Source of the DNA: Adineta vaga
Taxonomy: Eukaryota; Rotifera
Direction of reading: 5' to 3'
Assembly: GCA_021613535.1 (NCBI GenBank)
Contig: CP075496.1
Coordinates: 5,952,001-6,016,000, forward strand
Length of the DNA: 64,000 nucleotides
Shown here one piece after another: positions 26,151 to 38,005 of the stretch. How positions within the stretch are numbered: the stretch's first letter is position 1; each line of letters begins with the position of its first letter. A model generated the notes under the pieces. It made no database searches, was not told where the DNA came from, and worked only from the letters and a program-made list of their open reading frames with translations. Position numbers and translations under genes: made by a program.

Positions 26151-28096
26151 ATGTTCAGCTTTCGTCGAAAGAAAAATCTTATTGAAAATGATGAAAGTTT
26201 TCATGAACTTGAAGAAGTTGTTCATAAACTTCATCAAGACGGAAATGGACGAATACGTATCGGTGATTTAGAAGCAGCTTTACAACGTATCGATGAAGAT
26301 AATCGATCAAAACCAGAACGAAAGAAACAAGTGAGAAAATTCCGTGAGTTGAATAACAGTAGAGAATATTAGAAATTTGATTTCTATTGTTTATATTTTA
26401 GTTACATCATTAAAACCGAAAGGTGATCGAATCGATGGAGAGAAATTCCTTCAAATAATGCTCGAAAGACAAAAAGAATTAAAATTAAGGTAATACTGTT
26501 TGTTCAATCAATGAAATTGTTTGATAAAATTCTCTTTTAGTTTTGAAGAAATTGATTTAAATAAAGATGGTGTTGGTAAGAGAAAGATTTCGCTTCGAAA
26601 AGTTTTTATTCATGTTTTATATTTTAGTTGATCCAATCGAATTAGCGAAAGCCTTTTCACGTTTAAAAATTGTTTTAAAAAAGAAAGATCTGATGAAAAT
26701 TATTGAAGTACTTGATCGAGATAAAGATTTCAATATAACATTTTCCGAATGGCAAACATATTTTCGTTTTGCACCATCGACTGAATTAGAAGCATCACTT
26801 CGTTCATGGCGACGTGGTGTACAAGTAGATACAATTAATGAACAACAAATGCCGAATTCTTATACTGAAAAAGAACGTGAAAATGGATTTTATGCTCGAC
26901 ATTTTATTGCTGGTGCACTTTCAGGAATGGTTAGTCGAACAGTAACAGCACCATTAGATCGATTGAAAATATATATGCAAGCTATGGGAAAGAAAAAGTT
27001 ATTAAATACAGCAAGGTAGATTTCGGTTTTCTTCCGATGAAAATTGATGGGAATGTGTGCTTTTTCTATTGTTTGAAGTACTTTGTATGGAGAAGGTGGT
27101 GGTGGTGTCAAAGGTATTCGATCATTTTGGCGTGGTAACGGTATTGCTGTGTTCAAAATGACACCGGAAATGGCACTTCGACAGGGAATTTTTGAAACAT
27201 TTCGAGAACTTCGTGGCGATTATGATGAAATTGTAAGAATTTGTTTTGGTTAATTAGATTTATTAGAACAGTTTTCTTTAGATTGTTTCACCAGTCACAA
27301 ATAAAGAGTTATTTGGTTTAGGATGTTTATCTGGTTTCATTGCTCAAACATGCATTTATCCATTAGAAGTTCTCAAAACACAAGGTAAAGAACATATTAT
27401 TCATACATCATATTTTTCTCAAGTCACTGTTCGTTATCTTTTAGCTGCCATGAGAACAACTGGACAATATAGTTCAATCTTAGATCTTATTCGAAAACTT
27501 TATCGAAGTGAAGGTTGGCGAGTATTCTATCGAGGTTATCTGGCTAATTCTCTTGGAGGTAGATGATACCACATTTTAAAATATAATTCGTTCAAATTTG
27601 TTTGTTATCCCAATTTTTAGTATTTCCTGCTGCTGGTATCGATTTTGCTCTGTATGAATATCTTCGACGAGTTTATCGAGAAAAAGTTACCTCTTTAGAA
27701 GAACCCAGTATGTGCAAGAATCTCGTTCATATTCATTCTAAATAGACATTATCTATTGTAGGTATCGCGACGCTCACAATGATCTCTAATGTCAGCGCTT
27801 TAGCAGCAATGTACGCTTCATATCCATTATATCTCATACGAACAAGGCAACAGTATCAGATTGTACCAGAAAATATGTTTGAAATGATGGGTAAAATATG
27901 GAGGTAATAATTCAACAAAAATACTTCTATTTTTTTTCGATAAAAAAAAGTAAATCATTTACTTAAAAATAGGATCGATGGTTGGCGTGGTTTCTACTTT
28001 GGTTCAATACCAAATTTGATCAAAGTTCTTCCTGCATCGACCGTTGCATATTTAACATTTGAATATTTTTCGAGTCTATTCGATATTGACGACTGA
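26151..28096 (+). CDS. SLC25A24: Ca2+-dependent mitochondrial ATP-Mg/Pi carrier (SCaMC)
   Basis: Ten exons (26151-26343, 26402-26489, 26541-26575, 26628-27015, 27079-27232, 27282-27384, 27445-27558, 27621-27707, 27762-27903, 27973-28096) give 475 aa, matching SCaMC length (about 477). An N-terminal EF-hand region (about 1-160) precedes three mitochondrial-carrier repeats, seen by PLDRLKIYMQ, YPLEVLKTQ and YPLYLIRTRQQ. SCaMCs exchange ATP-Mg for phosphate across the inner membrane under cytosolic calcium control. Only the third EF loop looks canonical (DLNKDGVVDPIE). Loop 1 has His at the first ligand position, loop 2 is degenerate, and loop 4 (DRDKDFNITFSE) has Phe at the usual Gly. Exon 1 must use the donor at 26344; the earlier donor-like site breaks the frame. 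SLC25A24/25/23 orthology is not resolved. Confidence 0.92.
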
Positions 28097-28224
28097 TCAG
28101 TAAATCTATGTGTTTTTTTTTCTAATTATATAGTCTAGCATGTTTATTCCATAATCTGTGGAGATAATAATCTCTAGGTCTGACAAAAATGCAATATGAA
28201 GATGGATGTTCTTTGTTCTCTTTT

Positions 28225-28245
28225 TATATATATATATATATATAT
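28225..28245. repeat. TA dinucleotide microsatellite
   Basis: An uninterrupted TA run between the carrier gene and the phosphatase gene. A second TA run lies inside the first phosphatase intron (about 28496-28508). Confidence 0.8.
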
Positions 28246-28400
28246 CTATTCTTGCATGATCAAAATTATATGTATAGATTATTTTCCTATAAGTGTTTGT
28301 TGTTTCATTTTTTGTCATGAAACTATAGTCATTGTTTCTTACAAAATCATAACCTATGAGCTATCGATTTATTCGATGTGATAATGAATAATAATTTCAG

Positions 28401-30881
28401 ATGGACAATCCTTTATATCGTGCTGGAAAATCAACAGCAATGAATGACGTTGATGCAGGTGGACAGATCAAAATTAGTTTTAATGATGCGTAAATATATA
28501 TATATATATTAAAATATCGTTTTAATCAAATCTACTTTATCTTTTATGTAGAGTTCTATCTGTAAATGAAAATAAAACTGGAACACAAACTTCAGATGAG
28601 TAAGTCGAATGAATTTCTTTGTCCAGTTTTCTTTTCATGTCATCTTTTTAAAATAGTTTATTTCAATATAAACTTCGTCGTCTCATTGAAACTATTGTTT
28701 TTCGACTTATTATAGCAGTTTTATTTATTGCGGATTTAATTATTATTATTGTTTCAATATTTCAAGGTAAATTTTATTCGCAAATGAATATCTATCTTTT
28801 CGTTTTTTTTCTCATAGATAATTCATATACATTGAGTGTGATTAGTTTAATTTTATCAATTATATTTATGTTGGATATTTTTCTTCGTATTCTAGCTCAA
28901 GGGTAAAACGAAAGAAATTTGAATATTTTTCTTTACTTTGTATTTTTTTTATAGTCGTGAGTTTTTCCAAAAGAAATTAGAAATTCTTGATTTAGTTGTT
29001 ATGACGATTGGTTTAATTGTTAATATTGTGGTTCTAAGCATGGAAAGTGACAAGGCACAATTTGCAAAGTATGTACGATGTATCTTGTTACTGTATACGA
29101 ATGTTCAAAATATTTGATAATATTCTAGGATTATTATATTACCACGTTCATTTCGTGTGTTTAATTTAATTCGAACAATTCGTATTCTTCGTCATCGAGA
29201 ACATTTCAAAACAGGTTCACGTCATTTAGTTGGACAAAATAAAAAACGTACGATTGGTAATGGCTTTGATCTGGATTTATGTTGTATCAGTGGTAAGTGT
29301 AGTTTCTTTTCTGTTTCTCGTTTCAAATGTGCTTATCTATGAATAATTACCATATAAAATTATTTAGATAGAATTATTGCTATGTCATTCCCAAGTAAAG
29401 GCAGAGATGCTTTTTTTCGAAATGATATTGTTGTAAGTGCTAAAAGACTTGAATGGAAATTGAGATATGCACTTGCAATTACGATTATTGTACATAATGA
29501 TTATCTATATGGCTATGGTGTTTTGTTTTGTTTTTTTTTGCTCTAAAGATACTGTGATCGTTGTAAAAGTAAAGATAGATCTATAGAATCATTTTTTTCT
29601 CTTATAGGATGTTGGTCATTATCTTGATTTAACGTATGGTGATCATTATCGAGTATATAATCTTTGCAGTAAGATTTTACTATTTGAAAAACAGATTGAT
29701 AAATAAAAATGAAATATGTTTGTTTTTAGGTGAACGTTTTTATGATACAGTTCATTTCCATAATCGAGTAGAACGTATTTTAATTGATGATCATAATGTA
29801 CCAAGATTGAGGTATAAGAAATGACGGTATTGAAAAGTGTTTTTAGTTGTTTATTCTAGTGATACGATTCGAATGGCAGATTCAGTGACAGCATGGTTTG
29901 ATGAAAACGAAAAAAATGTTATTGCTGTTCATTGTAAAGGTGGAAAAGGTCGAACAGGAACAATGATATCTGTTGCTTTATTGAAAAGTAATGTTTGTAA
30001 AACAGCCGATGTAAGAAAAAGAGTTCTTTTTATATTGATTACAAATATTCAATACGAAAATGACGATTTGTTTTTTCGTATAGGAAGCTTTGAACCTATT
30101 CGCTGAAGGTCGAACTGATTTACGTCATGGTAAACAATATCAAGGTGTTGAAACACCTTCTCAAACACGTTATGTTCATTATTATGAAAAGATTCTTCAT
30201 ATTTATAATGATCAAATGCCACCAACGAAAGTCTTACGATTAAATACAATTACGATTACAGCAATTGCTAGTAAATCATTTGAATTTTAATGCAAAACAG
30301 AGGAAAGAACTGTTATTCAATGTGTTTCTAGGTATTGGAAATGGTGATGGAAGTGATTTATTCTTTACTATTGGAAATTATGATGGTTTATTAGGTAAAT
30401 TTCAATTAAGACAAGATAATCAGTTGGATACGAATTCTTGCAAAGTAAAATAGTCACATTGATTCCAATGAAAATCGTTTAAATTGTTTATATTTAGTAT
30501 GAACATAAGAGAGAAGAAGATAAAGTCATTATATCGGATATTCGTTTATCAGAATTGAAAGGTGATGTAAAAATAATGTTCTTCTCGACTAATAAAGTAA
30601 GTATTTCGATATTTTATTATTCATATCAATTAATATTCTTCGTGTTTAATAGAAAGTACCAAAGAATTATGATAATTGTGCATTTTATTTTTGGTTCAAT
30701 ACATCATTTATTGAAAATAATTCGTATGTATATCTAATTGAATATTGTCTTAAAATAGCTTTCAAATTTTTTTAGACTTTTACTTAAACGTGAAGAATTG
30801 GATAATCCACATAAAGCGAAAACATGGCATATATTTCGTGAGAATTTTTCTGTCTTACTTTCTTTCGAGAATGTAGCCTGA
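28401..30881 (+). CDS. TPTE: Voltage-sensing phosphoinositide phosphatase (VSP/TPTE)
   Basis: Fifteen exons join in frame to 514 aa: 28401-28489, 28552-28599, 28657-28766, 28818-28902, 28955-29068, 29129-29292, 29368-29432, 29608-29668, 29730-29811, 29860-30010, 30084-30270, 30332-30444, 30498-30596, 30653-30723, 30776-30881. Four hydrophobic segments form the voltage sensor, with S4 arginines at 155, 158, 164, 167, 170 and 172. The basic linker (QNKKR) leads into GFDLDL and a PTEN-like phosphatase (YNLCSERFYD, HNRVERI, DDHNVP). The catalytic motif [11 protein letters not shown] has Cys298 and Arg304, and a C2 domain follows. Known role: membrane depolarisation activates dephosphorylation of PI(4,5)P2/PI(3,4,5)P3. 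All catalytic residues are intact. A splice acceptor abuts the ATG directly (TTTCAG/ATG). Confidence 0.95.
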
Positions 30882-31182
30882 AATAGTAGTAAGTTTTAAG
30901 TATTTTTCTTCTTTTTTTTTGAATGTAATTTTCATGTAATCGAAACAGTAATTCTATATATTTTTATCTTCGAATTGTTTTTATGTGCATAATTATAAAT
31001 TAAAACTGTGATGAGTACTTAATAAAAGTTGATTGTATTCATTCAAATCGCATATTAAAATAGTAAATGACTATATTTTATCTTTGATTTCTTTTTGTTA
31101 ATAACCAACAAAAGATCCTAGCGTTATCAAAAATCAATTGACTAATAAAAAAGAAAACGAAACAGCAAAGATCTTTATCATT
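30882..31182. other. Convergent 3' interval
   Basis: About 300 bp between the phosphatase stop (plus) and the ATP23-like stop (minus). It is AT-rich with AATAAA at about 31021-31026. It presumably holds both 3' UTRs. Confidence 0.5.
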
Positions 31183-32117
31183 CTATATAGTTGTTTTCGA
31201 CCAATGTCGATACCGTTCATAGTCATTATAAATATATTTATTTTTCGATGTTAGTTTTGGTTCTTCTCCAAATGGTTCTAAATCATAACGACATGGTCGA
31301 AAAACATCTTTAACAATTTGTTTTGCTTCGTTTTCTTCGATAGAACGCATCATACGTAATCGTTGAACAGCTTCTTTTTCTAAACATGCATGATATCGTC
31401 GTTTAACACGAAAATCCACATCTTAAAAAAAGAAATCGAAAATTCTCTTTTGAAAAAAAAACATCGAATTTACTTACAACATCCTTTTACCAAACTACAA
31501 TCGGTAAAATTCAATGCACGTATTTGACTACATGCAAAATGTCGTAAATTATGTACATCGAATTTATTTCGACAATAATCAAATGCTTGAACAAGTCCTG
31601 TAATAATACATTTATCAAAATGAGATATTTGATTTTGACAAACAACAATTTGATTTGTCGCTGGATCGAACATGCCGGTTGGCATAGCATCATCACAATA
31701 TTCACAACTAAAATGACGTGATAAATCAATCGGACAATTATGATCCGCAAGGGCTTGAACAAGAGTTTTAATTAATGGATTTGATTCAACCGCTTGAAGT
31801 ACATATTTTTCACATTCAATCTTTCTGGCTAAATCACGTGATGCAGAATCAAATGGAATCGATAATTGTAGAATACGTTGAGAAATTGTTAATTTATATT
31901 CTTTACCAAATCTTTCGGGAAAGAAATAATAACCATAATCTTCTAATTCTGTTGGTCGACAATCTTTTGCGGCATTTATATATCGAGTATCATTAATATC
32001 AGTATCTGATTTTGACTGTAGAACCGATGATGGTGATGATGAAGGAGGAAGAGAAGGAGAAGAAGGAGTTGAAGATTCAGATTTCTTTTGTGTTCGAAAG
32101 AAATTTTCAAAGACCAT
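31183..32117 (-). CDS. ATP23: ATP23/XRCC6BP1 homologue lacking the HExxH protease motif
   Basis: Two exons, 31478-32117 and 31183-31421, give 292 aa (human about 246). The excess is a Ser/Pro-rich N-terminus (residues about 10-35). Family landmarks are clear: the CEYC zinc-like pair region, FDPATNQIVVCQNQI, AFDYCR, NLRHFACSQIRALN, the CSL motif, and the C-terminal VFRPCRYDLEPFG. ATP23 is a mitochondrial inner-membrane metallopeptidase and chaperone for F1Fo-ATP synthase assembly. Its active site should read HELIH directly before AFD; here residues 173-177 read TGLVQ (bases 31587-31601). Both zinc-binding histidines and the catalytic glutamate are therefore absent while flanks are conserved and the frame is open. 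Protease activity is very unlikely; a chaperone-only role or an early pseudogene are the alternatives. It lies 160 bp downstream of CPSF1. Confidence 0.9.
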
Positions 32118-32154
32118 TGCAGTTTTCTCTATGTATATATATATATATATAAAT

Positions 32155-32176
32155 CTACAGAAAAAAAATCACATGT
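32155..32176 (-). promoter_or_regulatory. Probable trans-splice acceptor for ATP23
   Basis: On the minus strand an uninterrupted T tract ends in CTGTAG about 37 nt before the ATP23 ATG and about 100 nt after the CPSF1 stop. No upstream donor belongs to this short interval, so a spliced-leader acceptor separating two genes of one transcript is the simplest reading. This is inference from sequence only. Confidence 0.45.
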
Positions 32177-32277
32177 CAACATTCAAAATACGCCATACAT
32201 CTGAGTTCTTATTTTTGTATACAGAAAGAAACACATACAAGAAATGAAAAAGAAAAACAAGTATTGATATATAACAA

Positions 32278-35200
32278 TTAGAATAAAGTTGCAGCTCGTG
32301 CAATGTCAGTGAGATCTTCATGAAACTAAAAGATAGAGAATTTTTTACAAATATATAGACTCATAAGAATCTATCATATATGAGAGATTCTTACCTGATC
32401 GGATTGCATTCCAAGTCTACTAAGTAATTCATTTCGTTCAATAAAGCTAAGATCAAAATAACGCCAGAGTAAATCACCATCGAGAGTATTCTTTTGAGGA
32501 TTATCAAGTTGTTTTCGTCGTGATTTACACGTTCTAAAATGTACAATATTATAATCGCAATCAAACAAGAGCTATATATATACCGAAAACTTTTAGGATT
32601 TAAACCACCATACTGTGGAAACATTGTAGTAAGAGAATTTTGTAACATTGCTAATCGTCGAAAAATCTTTTCGTTCAATGGTATAAGACAACCAATAGCA
32701 CCATCGAGAGTTGCTAGAATAGAATTCGACATAGATTTTATAAATCAAATGATATAATATATCTTACGCATTAATAAAGCTTGTTTATTTTCAAAATTTT
32801 GTTTTGTTGTTAAACTATTTGTATTAACAAGCATTCTTGTCATTGATGCAACTGAATATCCAATATGAAAATCAGATTTTCTTAATAACCATTGTCCACC
32901 TTGTGTTTCTTTTTGTGTAGGTGCATGTGCATAAATATACATATTTCGATCTGAATCGGTTGCAACAAATTGTACATGTGTTTGATCAATAAAAAAATCT
33001 GTTGCAAAAACATCTAATTGTCGTGAATCACGGCTCACATATGATAATACACGCATATCTTCTTGATAACGTAATAAAGCGATACTTTTATGTACATCAC
33101 CAATGAGTATATAGTTTTTAATTGTTACCATTCGATGGCAATAGATTTGAATATCAACAAATGCAATACCTTTAAGACTATTATTTTGATATTGCCAAAT
33201 ATAAACTTTTTGACCAACTGCTGCAACTAAATAACCAAGAATAGAATCAACAGCAGTTACAGGACCTTTTTCTTCACGATCATGAACGATCTAATAAGAA
33301 AATATACATATGTATACGTTTGTTAATGATAGAGAATATTTACTTTTAGTTTATGTTTAGTCAATGGTTGATCGATTTCTGGAACAACTTCAATAATATC
33401 AAATAGAATCATACGACCTCGACTAACAACATCTTCATTAAAACAATTTGCTGTACCAACAGCAATATATGTTTTCATAAGATTGCCTTGAAATCTTAAT
33501 GCAATTGTTTTCATACAAGTAACATGTTCCCATTCGTTCATTGTTAATCGAGCATTTGGAATTGATTCCCATTTAATTGCAGAATAAAGTTGTACATAGA
33601 ACTGTTCACGTGAAGGTAAAAGAAAGTTCGATTCTAGAAACGGAAAACGATCGAAATCTTATACAAATTTTTAGGAAAATATTTACCTTTTTGATATATA
33701 ATCGATTCCCGATCTTCACCGGATGGTTGTACCAATGTATTTGTAAATTCACTAGTACTTATTGTAGCAGCATATAACTGAAAAAATAGTCAAAAATAAG
33801 ATCAAATCATTCGATTTCTTTCATAACAATTTACTTTGCTTTCAACATGATAGCACAGGAAATGGACTAAATAAGAAATTTGATATATGAGAGAAAAAAG
33901 ACATGTCTCATACCTGTATGTTTGAATGGAATTCTTTGCAATGGCCATGGCGTATCTAATATGCGTTTGGAAGGCATCATAGAGATTCGTAAATCATCTC
34001 TTTGATTGAAATATAAGTAACCATTTCGACAATTATCATTATTAAATGCAGCAAAAGTTTTTATCGGTCCATCGATATTCATTGGAAAAGCACGTAGATT
34101 TCCTTTTGACCTATATACATATCAAACAATATCATTAAGATGAAGATTAATGATCAATTCAACAAACCATATCAACCAATATGGATGTGTACCACAAACA
34201 AATATTCCTGAATGATTTGCAACATCATTAAAAGGTCTCAATAACATACGTTGATATTCATTCATTTCATCATCGATTAAATCCGTTTGAACTGGAAGTA
34301 ACTAAAAGATATATTTGAAGAAAAAAAACAATGAATCGAAAAATGTAGAAATTTAAATTATGTTACTTCTTGAGGATTAACGTTTTGTTTTCCTTGATTC
34401 TGTTGTGATTGTACTGCATCTTTTTGTCGTTTTGCAGCATTTCGTTTTGCACTGGATTTTTTTGTTCGAACTAATGCATTGCATGTTACACGGTGAAAAC
34501 GTAGTTTTAAACGATCTTCAGGTAAGTATTGATAAGGAAAAGCTTCATATAGAATTAGATCTTCGTCAATACGTGCCTGAAATAGAACATACTCATTTTT
34601 ATCGGAAATGATTTGTTTCTTTTTGAAAGAAAAATATGATGTGAAGAACTACGTCTGATAGCGATATGTATACTGTATCTAATTTTGTCATGCTCATTTC
34701 TTTATCAATGTTGTTAGAAAACAACGTAGAAATATAATGAACCTTCATACTCAATTATGTACAAGGTTACGCATGTCTTGATTTATATGTTTACGACGAA
34801 AATACTTACAATAAGATATACTCTATCTTTCTTTGATCCTAGACCAATCATTAATAATTCATAAACATAAGCTGAACATGACGTTTCAATTTTGCCAAGA
34901 TAATTTGTCATTGATGGACTTGTATCTTGTGTATCGACAAGTATTTTCAAAGCACTATTGAATCGTGCAATTTCAAATCGTACATTTGGAAGAAGTGTTT
35001 CATCAGACATTAATTCATGCATTGATAACATTCCATCTTTACTCATTGCAATTAACCAACGTGTAATTGGAATCATTTTTGCTGTCTCATTATTTACTTC
35101 ATTCTTTTCGGTTAGAAGTGAATTTATTGTTGGTTCAAGATTATTTGAACTATCCATAGATTCCGTATTAATTGCTGATGTGGAAGGCATTTCTGCTGTT

Positions 35201-37566
35201 TTTCCACCATATAACCATTCATCTTCATCATCACCTCCAGAAAATTCAGTTGAGTCAAGTGGATTTGTTGTGACAGATACTTTTGTTGATTGAAATGTTT
35301 CTTGCTTAGGTGAATTCATTTTCGTTGTATGAGAATAAACATTTGAATTAATCGTTGTTGTAAATAATCCACTTTGATCTGTATATAAATTAATACATGT
35401 ATACTTTCTATCATTTAATTTATGATATTCTAAAAGTTTTGGTTGTTCATTATCATCTTGAAGTAGTATATAGATATAGATAACTCCATGTGTTGTTAAG
35501 ATAGCTAAATAACGATCAAGACTTGTAGCAAAACGAATCGGATTATTTTCATATGAAATCATTTGTATTTGTGTACTATCACGTAGAAGAACGAGATGTA
35601 ATCGTGTTACCTGAACAATTAATTGTTCACCAATATTTCCACAATAAATTGTTTGTTCATTCGTTATAAAACCACCTTGTTCTAATTCAATAATATCCGT
35701 ACCTGTTTGAAATATCAATGTTGATGTTTCTTGACTTATTAAAATAAATGAATGTTCAGGTTTTTGTTCGTATTCTTTTGCTGATGAATAAACTGTCCAC
35801 ATATCGATTGAACCAGGTAAAGGTTGAGTTGTGACTAATTCAGGTTTAATTGTTTGTTGTAATATGGACACAGAACCAGATTTACTTGTACCTGATGTAC
35901 TAACAAAATCTAATTGTGTTGTTTGATATTGTGGAAGAAGATGACGTTGAACAAGACGTGTTTCTTCACTATCACCTTCACCAATAATCGCATAACCACA
36001 TGGTGCTATGTTAAGTAAATTATCACAGTAATCAAAGGAATAAGTATGACTTTGTTTTTTCGATTCATTTGTACCGAATTCACTCGAGAAGAAAATAGTA
36101 TCATTTTTATCATTAGGAATAATTATATCTAAATCTGAATCGATCGAATCAAGTTTAGTTGAAAGTTCATTGATTGTTTCAGTTGATTCAGCTAAATCAT
36201 TTCCATTATTGATATTTTCATCACCATTCATCGTTTCAATTGTATCAATGGATGTTGGATCAATAATTGCCTTTTCATTCAAACGAAGTAAAAGAGAATT
36301 TCCAAGACGTGAACCAAAAAATATCAAATCATCATCACATTTACATAACTATGAAACACGAAAAGAAAATGAATGAAAATAGTAATGTTACCTTTATTTC
36401 ACTTACACAACTACATAAGACAGTTGATCCAATTCGATCAAATGTAAATTCTTTCATTGTACGCATTGTATCCGTATGTAATGTTAATAAATAAACATCA
36501 CCCGTTCTTATTGATATAAGAACTTTATCATTTGTAATAAATATAGCTTCAGCTAAATCCAATGCGATTTTAAGATCATACAATGGTCTCAACGGATATT
36601 TTGTAGAATCACGTGTTAATGTATTTAATGCGACACCATAAGCTGGTATACTTTGATTGAGATATATAATCGAATTCGTTGCTAAAACAAGTATACCACC
36701 AATGGGTTTTGGTACTGATAAACAGCTCAAACAATCATAAGGTAATTTATCTACAGGCCATATAACTGGATTAGATTTTTGAGCAACATTTATGGATAAT
36801 GCAACACTACAACACGTATCTTTTTTCACTGCTACACGTCCAACCCATGTTCGACTTGATTCACAAAGAATAAACAATGTTGGTTCATAATAACTATGTA
36901 AAAATTGTAAATCAATTATACGACCAGTCAAGGATGTATCAAGTTTTTTTAAATGAATTATATACGATGATAATGATGGATTTCTTGATCCACCAGGTGT
37001 TAAACCTAGAAAAATAGGAAAAAAAACCGAACATGATTTCTTTTCGATAAAAACATGATTTTCCTACCTGCAATACTTGGAAATGTATCATTTGTACTAA
37101 TTTCTCTATCTAATTGACTAAAAAATGGTATGACAACAAGTTTCGAATTATAGATAAGCATGCATGCACAACGCATATCTGGATCAACACGAACAATAGG
37201 TTGTGAAAAATTAAACCATTGTCCTTCTTTAGCTAATTCATCTTCGAAATAATGCATCGATAATGTTTTTAAATCTTGTATGGTAGAATCAAATTCAATT
37301 AAGGATAATTTTGCATCCATAAAAGATAAAAATAATGCATCTTTTACTAATGGACCAAGACGACAAGGTGTTATTGTGCAAATATTTCCCCAAAGAATAA
37401 ATGTATGTAAACATTCGAATTTAGTTGTTTGATTATCAATACGATAGACATAAAGATGATTTGCACTGGATAATATTAAATTATTTTCTAATGGAGATAT
37501 AAAATGAGCCCAAACAGCATGTTCAATACTTGTTGGTGGATGAATAGTTTTATAAATCGAAAACAT
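32278..37566 (-). CDS. CPSF1: CPSF1 (CPSF160), pre-mRNA cleavage and polyadenylation
   Basis: Thirteen exons join in frame to about 1481 aa (human 1443): 37068-37566, 36392-37005, 34810-36348, 34367-34576, 34168-34301, 33914-34110, 33835-33866, 33687-33777, 33344-33633, 32768-33290, 32584-32713, 32395-32533, 32278-32325. Unmistakable blocks include [97 protein letters not shown] and [11 protein letters not shown]. The protein is a triple beta-propeller scaffold that, with WDR33 and CPSF30, recognises AAUAAA and nucleates the polyadenylation complex in the nucleus. The linker around residues 430-480 is acidic and Ser/Asp-rich, where the human protein is also variable. An acceptor (CTTCTAG) lies about 22 nt before the ATG. 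ALG12 lies 440 bp upstream on the same strand. Confidence 0.96.
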
Positions 37567-38005
37567 TATTCAGTTTTCTTTCTAATCTAGAAGAAAGAAA
37601 ATATTTATGAATGATTTTTATCCATAATTTATCTTCACAGTTCTGACAAATTTCAACGGACAATTTCTGTCGATTGAATGATATGTCGTAGATCCAATCG
37701 GATCTATTGGTCTATCATATATTTAGTTGATTATATCAATCATGATAATAGATGTGGTTTGTTTCCTCTATGAAATAATTCGATTACCAATGAATATCTT
37801 CATTTGGGTTGATTTACCTGAGAATAATTCATAACGTAGAAAAAAAGAAGTTGATAGTTGATTTATATCTTCTATTGTATAATGATTCAGTTCTTAGGAA
37901 GAAAACTTCTGATATATCTTAGTACCCCCTTTTTCTTCAAACGATTTATTACTTAATAAAATTCTCCGATGTCTTTGTTTTATTTTGAATATCATCAACA
38001 GATAT

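Noticed and set aside
34958-35293. 111-aa plus-strand open frame
   Set aside because: Antisense shadow of the large CPSF1 exon.
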